Source of the DNA: an uncultured Campylobacter sp.
Lineage (GTDB): Bacteria; Campylobacterota; Campylobacteria; Campylobacterales; Campylobacteraceae
Direction of reading: 5' to 3'
DNA length: 64,000 bases
NCBI RefSeq assembly: GCF_937921625.1
Contig: NZ_CAKZTI010000055.1
Coordinates: forward strand, 43,176 to 107,175
Position numbers and translations under genes: made by a program
Shown here: in pieces, positions 1 to 9,622 of the stretch
How the letters are laid out: each line of letters opens with the position of its first letter
Position numbering within the stretch: the stretch's first letter is position 1
The notes under the pieces: model-generated
The model's input: only the letters and a program-made list of their open reading frames with translations
Told to the model about the DNA's origin: nothing
The model's database searches: none

Positions 1-89
1 TTTTTAAAATCCGCACCAAGAGACCGTTTTAAAACTAACAAGGCGCGGCACTACTTTGCTGTTTTAAAACGCCGCTTCGAGGCTAAATT

Positions 90-776
90 TTATAGCCGCA
101 TAAAGCTGTCGTCGTAGCTGCCTTCCAGCTTGCGGCGCATGTCCTCGCGCCATTTTGGCGTAAGCGTCGTAAGCAGGTTAAATTTTGCTAACAGCCCTTC
201 ATCGATACGCTCGCCGTAAAATAGACGGTTGAGTTCCATCACGCTCATCGTAGCGGGGTCGCGCTCTACGACGTAAATCTCGTCGCCCGCACGGCACGAG
301 CCCGCCTCCAGCACGCGGTAGTACCAGCCGGTAAGTCCGCTGCGCGCGATCTCCGCCGTCATCTCCACGTTGCCCCAGCGCATTGAGAGCTTGTAGCAGG
401 GCTTGCGCGGCTGGCTTACTTGCAGTACCAGCGAGCCTATGCGGTGCACATCGCCGATGCATACGTTTTGCTCGTGTAGTCCGCTGATCGTGAGGTTTTC
501 GCCCATTGCGCCGTAAGCTAGATTTTTAAGCCCCAAAAACCTCTCCCACGCGGCGTAATTTTGCAACGAGTTGGCAAAAATCGCCTTTTCCTCTCCGCCG
601 TGATGCAGCGTGTCGGCTACCGCGTCGCCCTCGAATCCAAGCTCATTTGCGTGCACTTCGCCCGCTCTAGCTTGCTTAAAAATCGCCGTCTCCCAGCGCC
701 TTTTTAGAGGCTGCGTAGCACGCTCATCGCCGTAAGCGCGCGGTTGCCCGGTCAGCAATGCCTTTAAAACTGGCAT
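90..776 (-). CDS. MOSC domain protein, YiiM-like
   Basis: A 228-residue MOSC-domain protein of the YiiM type. That family works with the molybdenum cofactor in detoxifying N-hydroxylated bases such as 6-hydroxylaminopurine. Visible signatures are GFEGDAVADTLHHGGEEKA near residues 47-65, typical of the family, and a conserved cysteine in KPCYKL (Cys127) expected to bind the cofactor. The start is an ATG with AAGGAG eight bases upstream. It stands alone, before the symporter gene on the same strand. The family assignment is firm; the exact substrate is not shown by the sequence. Confidence 0.85.
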   Translation of the reverse strand: MPVLKALLTGQPRAYGDERATQPLKRRWETAIFKQARAGEVHANELGFEGDAVADTLHHGGEEKAIFANSLQNYAAWERFLGLKNLAYGAMGENLTISGLHEQNVCIGDVHRIGSLVLQVSQPRKPCYKLSMRWGNVEMTAEIARSGLTGWYYRVLEAGSCRAGDEIYVVERDPATMSVMELNRLFYGERIDEGLLAKFNLLTTLTPKWREDMRRKLEGSYDDSFMRL

Positions 777-881
777 TTTTCGCTCCTTAAAATTTGCATC
801 CGTTCTCCTTAGATCATAAAATTTTAGGCAAGAATTTTAGCTAGAAAAGAATTTTAAAATTCTAAATTTTGCGGCGATTTT

Positions 882-917
882 GCGCTAAATTTCAAGTGCG
901 GGCTTGAAATTTAGCGC
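882..917. repeat. Perfect 15-bp inverted repeat downstream of the symporter
   Basis: GCGCTAAATTTCAAG at 882-896 is followed after six bases by its exact reverse complement at 903-917. It lies 7 bases past the stop of the leftward symporter gene. No T-run follows on either strand, so it is not a classic intrinsic terminator; it may protect the 3' end or act as a weak terminator. The arm contains the AAATTT core found throughout the window. Confidence 0.6.
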
Positions 918-923
918 GCGGTG

Positions 924-2336
924 TTATTTGTAGTCGTTTGCGTCGTAGCTTTTGCCGTCGTTAAAGTCGCTCAAAAGCCGCACGACGACGGGGCTAAGTA
1001 GGATGATCGCGATTAGGTTTGGGATCACCATCAGTCCGTTAAACATATCCGCTAGCCCCCAGACGAGGTCGATCTTTTGCACGCTTCCTATGAATACGAA
1101 TGCGACGACTAAAATTTGCAAGAGCTTGACGAATTTTGCGCCCAGGAGGTATCGCACGTTAATCTCGGCGAAGTAATACCAGCCCAAAATCGTGGTAAAT
1201 GCGAAGAAAAACAGGCAGATCGCCACGAAGCCGTAGCCGCCGCTGCGACCTAAAATTTGCGATGCGAAGGCTTCTTGCACCAGCGAGATGCCCGAAAATA
1301 CCGCCTTACCGTTTTCGAAGGTGACTACGTCAGTGCTAAGCACCACAAAAACGGTGATGTTAAGTACGATGAAGGTATCGACGAAAACGCCCATTATGCC
1401 GAGCACGGCTTGATCTACGGGGTGTTTGACGTTCGCTGCGGCGTGTGCGTGCGGCGTCGAGCCCATGCCCGCTTCGTTTGAAAAGAGCCCGCGCGCGATG
1501 CCGTATCTCATCGCGGTGGCGATCGTAGCGCCCGTAGCGCCGCCCCAAGCAGCCGATGGATCGAAAGCAGCTTTGAATATCAGCGCAATGACGGATGGAA
1601 TTTTATCGAAATTTGAGCCGATGATGACGAGACCAACGAGTACGTAGCAGATCGCCATTAGTGGCACGACCTTTTCGGCTACGCGCGCGATCGCTTTTAC
1701 GCCGCCGAAAAAGATGACGCAGCAGATGAGCGCCAATGCTGCGCCGCTCACCCACTTCGGGATTCCAAATGCGCTGCTAAAGCCGTCGGAGATGGAGTTT
1801 GCTTGCACCATATTGCCCATGAAACCCAAAGCAAAGATGATGGCCAGCGCAAAAAACGCCGCTAAAGGCTTGGCTAGGGGGTTTTTAAGTCCGCGACTGA
1901 TGTAAAACGCGGGCCCTCCGATCATGTGTCCGCTGTCGTCCTTGGTGCGGTAAATTTGAGCCAGGCAGATCTCTGCAAAGTTCGTCGCCATGCCCAAAAA
2001 CGCCGCGCACCACATCCAAAATATCGCGCCCGGTCCGCCCATTACTAACGCGGTGCTGGCGCCTACCAAGTTGCCCGTACCGACCTGCGCGGCGATTGCC
2101 GTGGCGACGGCTTGGAACGAGCTCATGCCGCTTTTGCCCGCAGCCTCGCCATGCAGGGAGAAGTTGCCGAAAAGCTTGCGCGCACCCATTTTAAATTTAA
2201 AAATCTGCACCAGATGCAAGCGCGCCGTAAAATACGCGCCGGTGCCGCAAAGTAGGGCGATTAGAAAGTACGGACCCCACAAAAAGGAGTTGATTGCGTC
2301 AATTGTGGCGGTGAGTTTGTCGAGAAAATTTTGCAT
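924..2336 (-). CDS. Sodium:alanine symporter (AgcS family)
   Basis: A 470-residue integral membrane protein of the alanine/glycine:cation symporter family, which imports small neutral amino acids with Na+. The N-terminal half carries the family pattern (AAQVGTGNLVGASTALVMGG, then GAIFWMWCAAFLGMATNFAE), followed by many hydrophobic segments to the C-terminus. Length is normal for the family. The ATG start has a weak GGAAAAG upstream. It is transcribed alone and followed by a perfect hairpin. Substrate choice between alanine, glycine and serine cannot be read from the sequence. Confidence 0.9.
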   Translation of the reverse strand: MQNFLDKLTATIDAINSFLWGPYFLIALLCGTGAYFTARLHLVQIFKFKMGARKLFGNFSLHGEAAGKSGMSSFQAVATAIAAQVGTGNLVGASTALVMGGPGAIFWMWCAAFLGMATNFAEICLAQIYRTKDDSGHMIGGPAFYISRGLKNPLAKPLAAFFALAIIFALGFMGNMVQANSISDGFSSAFGIPKWVSGAALALICCVIFFGGVKAIARVAEKVVPLMAICYVLVGLVIIGSNFDKIPSVIALIFKAAFDPSAAWGGATGATIATAMRYGIARGLFSNEAGMGSTPHAHAAANVKHPVDQAVLGIMGVFVDTFIVLNITVFVVLSTDVVTFENGKAVFSGISLVQEAFASQILGRSGGYGFVAICLFFFAFTTILGWYYFAEINVRYLLGAKFVKLLQILVVAFVFIGSVQKIDLVWGLADMFNGLMVIPNLIAIILLSPVVVRLLSDFNDGKSYDANDYK

Positions 2337-2562
2337 GATCTTTTCCGTGAATTTAAGATGCGAAAATATATTTTAAAAACTCTTAAATTCCTATAAATCG
2401 AGAGAAATTTAAGCGAAATTTTAAAGCGTTTTTATAATTTTACTCAAGTATTAAGCAAAGCGGTATGTGCCGTTTGCTGCATGCCAGCTTGCCAGATAAG
2501 CAGCTTAGAATTCCCGCCTTAGCTGTCGAAATTTGAAAAGCAATCAACTGAAATTTTTAAGC

Positions 2563-3393
2563 CTATTCATCACCGCCGATTTTGAAAACGAACATCTTGC
2601 AAGCGTTAAAAAAGGCGGGAATCAGGCTAAATAGGCGCCCTTTGAGGCTCCAGTGGCTTTTATACATTTTCAGCATTGCAGCCTCTTTGGCGAAGCAGAT
2701 ATGCGCACTATCCCAGCCCTGCACCTCTGCGCCGCCGCTAATGCCCATTTTAAAGGGCGCGTTTTGCATGTGCCGCATCGCGTCATGGCGCCTAGAGTCG
2801 AATTTCCTAACCGAAAACTCGCTCATAAAGTCGCTCAGTACGTAGCCGCTAAATTTTTGCGAAAGCGCGATAAAAAATTTTTTAAATTCCTCCTTTTCAA
2901 AATACATACTCACGCCCTCTAAGATGAAGATGTAGCCCGTGCTGCCGTGCTTTGCGACCAGCTCGTCCATCCATGAGGGATCTAGCATCGAGTAGGGCAA
3001 GCTAAAGTTGTTCTGAGCTTTGGGTAGCAGCGCGTCGCGTGCGGCGATGACGTCGGGCAGATCGAGGTCGTAAAATAGAGCGTTTGGTAGGACGTGCTGG
3101 AGCCTAAGCGGGCGGGTGTCGAGCCCTGCGCCAAGCTGCACGATGATAGGGCGATCAAGCTCCGCCGCGAGTCGCAGCGTCTCGTCGTCGAAAAATTTCG
3201 CGCGGATCACGGTGCCCGTCTTGCTAAGGCGCGCGTCGTTAAATTTTGCAAAATCATAATCGATCTGTTCGACCGCGGCGCTTGAAAAGGGATCATTTAG
3301 GATCGGATCCGCGTCTTTGAAATCCAAATGGCGCATATAGACGTTGATTAGCAGCGTCTCGGAAACGTTATCTTTAAAATTTAACTTTTGCAT
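2563..3393 (-). CDS. Class I SAM-dependent methyltransferase, LCM family
   Basis: A leucine carboxyl methyltransferase-like (PPM1/TcmP-type) SAM enzyme of 276 residues. The SAM-binding glycine motif reads VQLGAGLDTRPLRL, followed by the acidic FYDLDLPDV segment and FILEGVSMYF, as in the family. The open frame continues further upstream, but the ATG at 3393 is preferred because an AAAGG sits six bases before it. Bacterial members act on small molecules rather than PP2A; the substrate here is unknown. It stands alone, divergent from the Crp/Fnr-type gene. Confidence 0.8.
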   Translation of the reverse strand: MQKLNFKDNVSETLLINVYMRHLDFKDADPILNDPFSSAAVEQIDYDFAKFNDARLSKTGTVIRAKFFDDETLRLAAELDRPIIVQLGAGLDTRPLRLQHVLPNALFYDLDLPDVIAARDALLPKAQNNFSLPYSMLDPSWMDELVAKHGSTGYIFILEGVSMYFEKEEFKKFFIALSQKFSGYVLSDFMSEFSVRKFDSRRHDAMRHMQNAPFKMGISGGAEVQGWDSAHICFAKEAAMLKMYKSHWSLKGRLFSLIPAFFNACKMFVFKIGGDE

Positions 3394-3744
3394 GAAGTGC
3401 CTTTCTTGCGGTGTCATCGCGAGCAAAATACCGCTTATTTTTAATATGTATTATTATATCCTTGCTAAATAAAATTTCAATGAAATGATATGAATTTTTA
3501 TTTAAAGACAGAATTTTAAATTCGCGCCGCGGGTTTTGGCTATAATATTGCCGCGTAAAGCTCAATTAATTTTGAAATTTTATGCGATGTAAAGCGCGGG
3601 TAAAATTAGAATTTTAATAGCTATAAAATTTATTAGCTTAGGTGACCCAGATGCGCAGCTATAGCCTGGATGGTAAATTTAGTCCGCGCAGCTTTATCTT
3701 TGTCTAAATATTTCATTGTATAATTCTTAGCTTTTGGAGGTTAT
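3394..3744. other. Divergent intergenic region
   Basis: AT-rich spacer between the methyltransferase and the Crp/Fnr-type regulator. Apart from the regulator's TATAAT box and ribosome binding site near its right end, I see no gene or RNA in it. Confidence 0.6.
3719..3724 (+). promoter_or_regulatory. -10 box of the Crp/Fnr-type gene
   Basis: A perfect TATAAT with T-rich upstream sequence, as in Campylobacter sigma70 promoters, which lack a strong -35. It would start a transcript near 3731, leaving a leader of only about 14 nt with GGAGG at 3736-3740 before the ATG at 3745. Confidence 0.55.
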
Positions 3745-4383
3745 ATGGAAAAATCGCGGCTAGGACTACTGCAAACCGAGGCCATCGCCACGCTTAGCGA
3801 CGAGGAGCTTGCAATGTTCGAGCACCAAGTCATCAAAAAAGGCTATGTTTTTTATAGCGAGGCGCCTAAAGTTTTTATTTTTAAAAGTGGACAGGCGAAG
3901 CTTTCGTTTTTTGAAGACGGCGAAGAATTCATCATCAACTACCTAAATAAGGACAATATTACCATTCTTAATGAAATTTGCGCGCTTGAGTTTTTAGAGG
4001 ACAGCGAGATTTACACGATCGATGCGAGCGGACTCGGAGAGATCTTGGCAAATCGCAGCTTTTGCGAGGCGTATATAAAAATTTTAACAGAGATAATTCT
4101 GCTGCAGCGCAAAATCACACGCTCTATACTTTTTGAAAATGCAAAAGGGCGCATCGCGAGCTTTTTGATCGAGCTTGCAAACGAGCAGAATTTTCATCAA
4201 AATGGCTACAAATACGTCTTTTTGCCCTTTTCGCTAAAGGTGCTTTCATCCTTTGTGGGGCTCAAGCGTCAAAGCGCGAGTACCGCGTTTAACGAGCTTG
4301 TAAAAGATAACGTAATTCAAAAAATCAGTCAGCACGAGTTTTTGATCCTAGACTACGACAGATTGCTTAGTTACTGTGTTTAG
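3745..4383 (+). CDS. Crp/Fnr family transcriptional regulator
   Basis: A 212-residue regulator with an N-terminal cyclic-nucleotide-type beta-barrel (about 10-115), a long dimerisation helix and a C-terminal winged helix (about 140-205). The recognition region reads LSSFVGLKRQSASTAFNELVKD. The few cysteines are scattered and do not form the N-terminal four-cysteine cluster of O2-sensing FNR, so it is more like the NssR or CprK type of effector-sensing member. It converges on the formate hydrogenlyase operon; control of that operon is possible but not shown. GGAGG precedes the ATG. Confidence 0.85.
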   Translation: MEKSRLGLLQTEAIATLSDEELAMFEHQVIKKGYVFYSEAPKVFIFKSGQAKLSFFEDGEEFIINYLNKDNITILNEICALEFLEDSEIYTIDASGLGEILANRSFCEAYIKILTEIILLQRKITRSILFENAKGRIASFLIELANEQNFHQNGYKYVFLPFSLKVLSSFVGLKRQSASTAFNELVKDNVIQKISQHEFLILDYDRLLSYCV

Positions 4384-4869
4384 GCGCGGGCTAGAGTTTT
4401 TAAAGCATTTATGCGGCTTACGTTACGGCTTAGGCGCGAAATTTTGTCTAAAGTTACGGCGCAAAATTTTGTCCAGATTTACAGCGTAAAATTTTTATCA
4501 AGAGCTTGGTTTTGGAATTTCATCCCGAATTTCGCTTAGGATTTCGTCTAAAATTTTAACTTATATAAAATTTGGGTTTGTGGTCTCGTTTAAAATTCTG
4601 TTTTGAATTTGCTTAAAATTTTAACGCACAATTCGCTTTTTGATTTTATCCGCTATCCTAAAACGCAAAGCTTTGGAATTTTAAATTTAGTGGCAGGCTA
4701 TGGAATTTAAAATTTTGAATCAAGCTGGAATTTTATGTGTTGCAATGGAATTTAAAATTTTGGATCGAACGAAATTTTACGCATCGGAATTTTTAAAATT
4801 TAAGAAACTAAAAATGCGCGGCAAAGTGCCGCGCCATATTTTGTTTATATCGTGGTGAAGCGCGATAGA
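4384..4869. other. Repeat-rich intergenic region
   Basis: 486 bases between convergent genes, packed with AAATTT, GAATTT and AAAATTTT cores spaced about 15-25 bases apart. Two degenerate 45-bp copies starting ATGGAATTTAAAATTTTG lie at 4700-4744 and 4745-4789. The focA terminator is at the right end. No credible ORF. Confidence 0.7.
4806..4834 (-). terminator. Intrinsic terminator of the hyf-focA operon
   Basis: On the minus strand an 8-bp GC-rich stem (GCGCGGCA with TGCCGCGC, positions 4816-4834, loop 3) is followed directly by ATTTTTAG. It lies about 35 bases after the focA stop, where the leftward operon should end. Confidence 0.8.
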
Positions 4870-5733
4870 TTAGTCTTTCTTTTTCATATCGTATTTATTT
4901 ACCATAAATCCGACCAAGCCTACGAAAAATAGACCGCCGCAGATGTTACCTAGCGTAACTGGGATCATATTTTTAACGATGAAATTTCCCCAGTTTATTG
5001 AATCTATTTGAGCCGCCGTTACACCGTGAAGCGAGCTTGCAAGAGCATTTACATCGCCACCAGCAGCTGCTAAATAGTGGCCTTTAGCGATGATGCCTTC
5101 GGTTAGGATAAACATATTTGCCACGCAGTGTTCCATAGAGCAAGCTACGAATGCGCCGATCATCCACATAATTGCGAAGAATTTACCCGATAGATTACTC
5201 TCGCTGGTCGCAGTCCAGATAGACATACATACAAACACGTTACAAAAAATTCCGCGGATGAATAGCTCATGAAAAGGTGCGTTTATTTTGCCTGCTGCTG
5301 CAGGAATGAAGTGCTGCAAGATGTAGCCATCATATTTAAGCGGAAGTCCTGAGTAATAATACATATACGCGATTAACGCGCCACCTACAAAGTTAAAGCA
5401 CCAAACGATAGCCCAATAGCCGATAGTTTTACCTAGCGGTAATTTGCCATCGGCGGCAGGTACGCCCGTTAAAACCGAGCTGGTAAATAGATGCCCACCG
5501 TAAAAAACCACCATCATCAGACCGCAGCTAAAGGTAATACCGCCGATGAAATTCGATAAGCCAATAGATTGCTTTTCAGCCATTCCGACGGTCGAGTGAG
5601 CCCAGAAAATATCGCCCATAGCGATTGCAGCGCCCGCCATTATAGCTAGAAAAATTATGCTAATTAGCGGGGTATGCGCCTTGTGTTGCATCGAACTAGA
5701 TACCGCTTGCGCGGTTTCTGCAGGATTTAACAT
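4870..5733 (-). CDS. focA: Formate/nitrite channel FocA
   Basis: A 287-residue FNT-family channel with six hydrophobic segments. Recognisable family stretches are NFIGGITFSCGLMMVVFYGG and LFTSSVLTG in the first half and NMIPVTLGNICGGLFFVGLV in the last helix. It is the last gene of the formate hydrogenlyase operon and starts directly after the hycI stop, so formate is the likely substrate. It would admit formate to supply FdhF, or release it. An intrinsic terminator follows. Nitrite specificity is the alternative, but context argues against it. Confidence 0.9.
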   Translation of the reverse strand: MLNPAETAQAVSSSMQHKAHTPLISIIFLAIMAGAAIAMGDIFWAHSTVGMAEKQSIGLSNFIGGITFSCGLMMVVFYGGHLFTSSVLTGVPAADGKLPLGKTIGYWAIVWCFNFVGGALIAYMYYYSGLPLKYDGYILQHFIPAAAGKINAPFHELFIRGIFCNVFVCMSIWTATSESNLSGKFFAIMWMIGAFVACSMEHCVANMFILTEGIIAKGHYLAAAGGDVNALASSLHGVTAAQIDSINWGNFIVKNMIPVTLGNICGGLFFVGLVGFMVNKYDMKKKD

Positions 5734-6186
5734 TTACTCCTCCTCATTTAAATTTGAATCAATTTCTAAGATACGCTCATAAGCTTTTTGCGCACTTTTT
5801 TTTGCGCTCTCGCTCAGTCCTTCTTTAAAATCAAGGACGTTATCGAGCAACACGCTAATGCCCAAAAACAATGTCTTTGGGCAAATTTTGCGCAGATAGC
5901 TTAGAAGCACCGGCGTAGGCAGGTTATGCGTCGAGTAGATATAGTCACGATCGTTGCTGAGGTCGAAAAATTCTATCTTATCCTCATCAAAGCCGCTCAT
6001 CGCATCTACTACGATTAGAATTTCAGGGGCAAATTCCCTAAGGGCTGCAAATTCGTTTTCGGGCACATCCTGCCCATAAAAAACGCGCCAATCTTTTAAG
6101 TTTGCCTCGACTATTCGCCCTGTTTCATTGCCCACGTCGTCGTCGCCGCGAAGGGGATTGCCGATACAAAGCAACGCCTTTCGCAT
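5734..6186 (-). CDS. hycI: Hydrogenase maturation endopeptidase HycI
   Basis: A 150-residue nickel-dependent protease of the HycI/HybD family, which removes the C-terminal peptide of the [NiFe] large subunit once nickel is in place. The start of the protein, CIGNPLRGDDDVGNETGR, holds the metal-binding acidic residue, with VVDAMSGFD and STHNLP supplying further ligands. ATG at 6186 is chosen over a TTG one codon earlier; it overlaps the preceding TGA by one base (TGATG). Its expected target is HyfG in the same operon, which still carries a cleavable tail. Confidence 0.88.
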   Translation of the reverse strand: MRKALLCIGNPLRGDDDVGNETGRIVEANLKDWRVFYGQDVPENEFAALREFAPEILIVVDAMSGFDEDKIEFFDLSNDRDYIYSTHNLPTPVLLSYLRKICPKTLFLGISVLLDNVLDFKEGLSESAKKSAQKAYERILEIDSNLNEEE

Positions 6187-6526
6187 CAAAAATCCTTCCT
6201 TAGCACGAAGTATCCTTCGCGCATATTTTTTAGCAGATCTTTAAGCTCACATTCGCAAAGCTGAGGGATTAGCTTGGCTGCGTGCTCGGCAAAAATTTCA
6301 ATCTCGAAATACTTGCTTAGGTTACCGATCTTAAATTTAACGTAGTCGCCCGAGTTCTCGACGATGCGTTTAAATTCTTCATCGTCTATCTCAAGCACCT
6401 TTTCGCTAAAATCTATCGTACCCACGCCGTGACCGACGCAGGTGGAAAAAACCTTGATATCCTTTAGCTCTTTAGGTAAATTTTCGTTTTCGTCCATATG
6501 CCGCTTTGTAAGCTTAAAAACCTCAA

Positions 6527-6530
<4 letters not shown>
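6186..6530 (-). CDS. hycH: Formate hydrogenlyase maturation protein, HycH/HyfJ family
   Basis: A 114-residue soluble protein placed by its position and by the motif STCVGHGVGTIDFSEKV in the HycH/HyfJ family, whose members help mature the formate hydrogenlyase large subunit. It is somewhat shorter than E. coli HycH. It overlaps hyfI by ATGA and hycI by one base, as expected of a translationally coupled accessory gene. The assignment is good from context and moderate from sequence alone. Confidence 0.75.
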
Positions 6531-7347
<817 letters not shown>

Positions 7348-7351
<4 letters not shown>

Positions 7352-7887
7352 TTTATTGCCTCCTCTATACCTTTGGTCACTCTTTCGACCGCTTGAGCTT
7401 TTTTGCATTCAGGACAGATATAGAGATATTTTTTAGCTTCTTCTAATCTGCCTGGGAGCAAATTTGCAGTACTTAACTTTTCTAGCGTGTAATTGATGAG
7501 CCTTTTTGGGGTCATTGGCTTGCCGCAGCAGCTGCATTTCTCCATCTCAAGCTCGCCGTGTTGGATAAGCGCGCTTTTATCAAATTTTACCGCTAGCTCA
7601 AAGCTATTGCCTAGCCTTACCGCTCCCGTAGGGCATACCTCGTCGCAGCGACCACAAAATATGCAGCGTCCGCAATCAAATTCCCAAATTAGTTTGGTTT
7701 GGGCTTCATTCATCTTAAGCTCAATCGCATTAGATGGGCAGGCGATTCCGCACGCAGCACAGCCTATGCAAAGCTCATAGGTATATTCAGGCTGCCCGCG
7801 AAAATTCTCGGGCACGATGTATGGCTCAAACGGATAAGCATAGGTCGCCTTACCATATTTTTCGGTAATGTCGAATAATTTCATCAT
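7348..7887 (-). CDS. hyfH: Hydrogenase-4 ferredoxin-like subunit HyfH (NuoI-like)
   Basis: A 179-residue iron-sulfur protein with two [4Fe-4S] motifs, CIGCAACGIACPS near residue 41 and CGRCIFCGRCDEVCP near residue 73, as in NuoI and HycF. The C-terminal half adds two CxxC-type pairs (EKCSCCGKP and YICPECKK) that could hold a metal, as in HycF homologues. Two tandem ATG codons serve as start and overlap the hyfG stop. It links the electron-input subunit HyfA to the HyfI/HyfG core. Confidence 0.9.
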
Positions 7888-9620
7888 CTTAAATCCTTTT
7901 TGCTAACCTTGCCGTCTTGGCAAAATTTCTTAAGGTCTTTTTCGGTTAGAATTTTACTCTTTCCGCTATTAATATCGACTAAAGTTACACGCTCGGTGCA
8001 TGAGTAGCACGGATCCATCGAGCATACGATTAGCGCCGCATCGGAGATGTTATTTCCGCGGAATTGAAATCGCAAGCTCGGCCAGTTGTTATACGTAGCG
8101 GCGCGACATCTCCAGCGGTAAACCTTCTGTGCGTTTCCTTGCATGATCCAGTGGACGTTTTCGCCTCGCGGCGCTTCGTCGTGACCTAAAGCGTAGTTTT
8201 CCGGTCTGATCATAGTCTGTGGATCGATCATTATCGGAGTTTGCGGCATTTGATGCAAGCACTGCCTGATGATGTGGATCGATTGTTTAAGCTCTTTATA
8301 TCTTACGACTTCGCGGCTGAATACATCGCCACCGTGTTCTACGGCTACTTCGAATTCTATCTTATTGAAGAAATCGTAAGGATGATCGTAGCGGTTGTCG
8401 CGTTTAAAACCGGAAGCTCTCATATTTGGACCTACCGGGCTGAAATCGCGCGCTACTTTGCGATCTAATACGCCCACGCCCTTCCAGCGACCGATTTGGC
8501 GTTTATCCTCCATAACGGCGTCCCAAATTTCAGAAATTTGAACATCAAGTTTATTGATGATCTCGATGCTCTTGCGGATTTCGTTATCGGTCATATCGCG
8601 GCGAAGACCGCCCATAATGACGTTGCCGTAAGTTTTGCGACCGCCGGTTACGAGCTGGGCTAGCTCCATAGAATACTCACGCACCCTAAAGATATGCATG
8701 AAGGCGTTGTAGTTACCCGTTACCTCGCAGGCTAGACCGATATTTAAAAGATGGCTGTGAAGACGCTCAATCTCAAGGCAGATGACGCGGATGGCTTGCG
8801 CACGAAGTGGAATTTCAAGCTTGATGGCTTTCTCTGCTGCTTCAATACACGCAATCGCGTGAGCGTAGCCGCAAATTCCGCAGACGCGCTCTGCTAAATA
8901 GCCCATCTGATCGTAATTCATTCGGTTTTCAGCTAGTTTCTCCATACCGCGGTGTTGATAAAATAAGCGGTAGTCTGCATCGATAATCTCATCGCCATCG
9001 CAAAATAGTCTGAAGTGTCCCGGCTCATCGCTCGTTACGTGAAGAGGTCCAAGCGGAACATCTACTACGCCGTCGCCGCTAGGAAATAAAAACTCTGCAT
9101 TAGGCTCGTCTTTATGATCTACAGGATCGGGCCTATAGCGATAGTCCATCGCGTCTTTGCGAAGCGGATGAAGTCCATCCGGCCAATCGTCGCTTAGTAC
9201 TAAACGGCGTTTATCAGGCAAGCCTTCGGCGATTAAACCAAACATATCGAAAGCTTCTCTTTCGTACCATACGCAAGCAGGCACTAAAGGAGTAACCGAC
9301 GGGAATGTTGGATCCGATCCGGGAATTAGCGTCTTAACGGTAATGAAGCATTTATCCTCTGCGGCGAAATCCTCCGCTTCGGTCATTTTGCCACCTTCCA
9401 TAGATATCGCATAGTAAAGCGCGAAATTTCCGTTTAGCTCGCGCTCATCGTTAGGGATCATCGTGCTGATAAAACCGCCGATGTCATAATATAGCGTCTT
9501 AACCGCAAGCGGCAGATCATTTCTATCCACTAAAACGGTGATTTGATCCTCGGCTTGGCGGGTAACTTCTAAGACCTTGACTTTGGTCTTTAAAATTTCT
9601 ATAAATTTATCGCCTCTCAT
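7884..9620 (-). CDS. hyfG: Hydrogenase-4 large subunit HyfG (NuoC-NuoD fusion)
   Basis: The catalytic [NiFe] subunit, 578 residues. Residues 1-165 are NuoC-like and 185-578 NuoD-like, the fusion seen in HycE and HyfG. Nickel ligands are in RVCGICGYAHA (Cys247, Cys250) and DPCYSCTER (Cys538, Cys541). After Arg544 a 34-residue tail beginning VTLVD remains; E. coli HycE is cut by HycI at the matching arginine, releasing 32 residues. It reduces protons with electrons from FdhF. The ATG has AGAGG upstream. Confidence 0.95.
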   Translation of the reverse strand: MRGDKFIEILKTKVKVLEVTRQAEDQITVLVDRNDLPLAVKTLYYDIGGFISTMIPNDERELNGNFALYYAISMEGGKMTEAEDFAAEDKCFITVKTLIPGSDPTFPSVTPLVPACVWYEREAFDMFGLIAEGLPDKRRLVLSDDWPDGLHPLRKDAMDYRYRPDPVDHKDEPNAEFLFPSGDGVVDVPLGPLHVTSDEPGHFRLFCDGDEIIDADYRLFYQHRGMEKLAENRMNYDQMGYLAERVCGICGYAHAIACIEAAEKAIKLEIPLRAQAIRVICLEIERLHSHLLNIGLACEVTGNYNAFMHIFRVREYSMELAQLVTGGRKTYGNVIMGGLRRDMTDNEIRKSIEIINKLDVQISEIWDAVMEDKRQIGRWKGVGVLDRKVARDFSPVGPNMRASGFKRDNRYDHPYDFFNKIEFEVAVEHGGDVFSREVVRYKELKQSIHIIRQCLHQMPQTPIMIDPQTMIRPENYALGHDEAPRGENVHWIMQGNAQKVYRWRCRAATYNNWPSLRFQFRGNNISDAALIVCSMDPCYSCTERVTLVDINSGKSKILTEKDLKKFCQDGKVSKKDLR

Positions 9621-9622
9621 TT

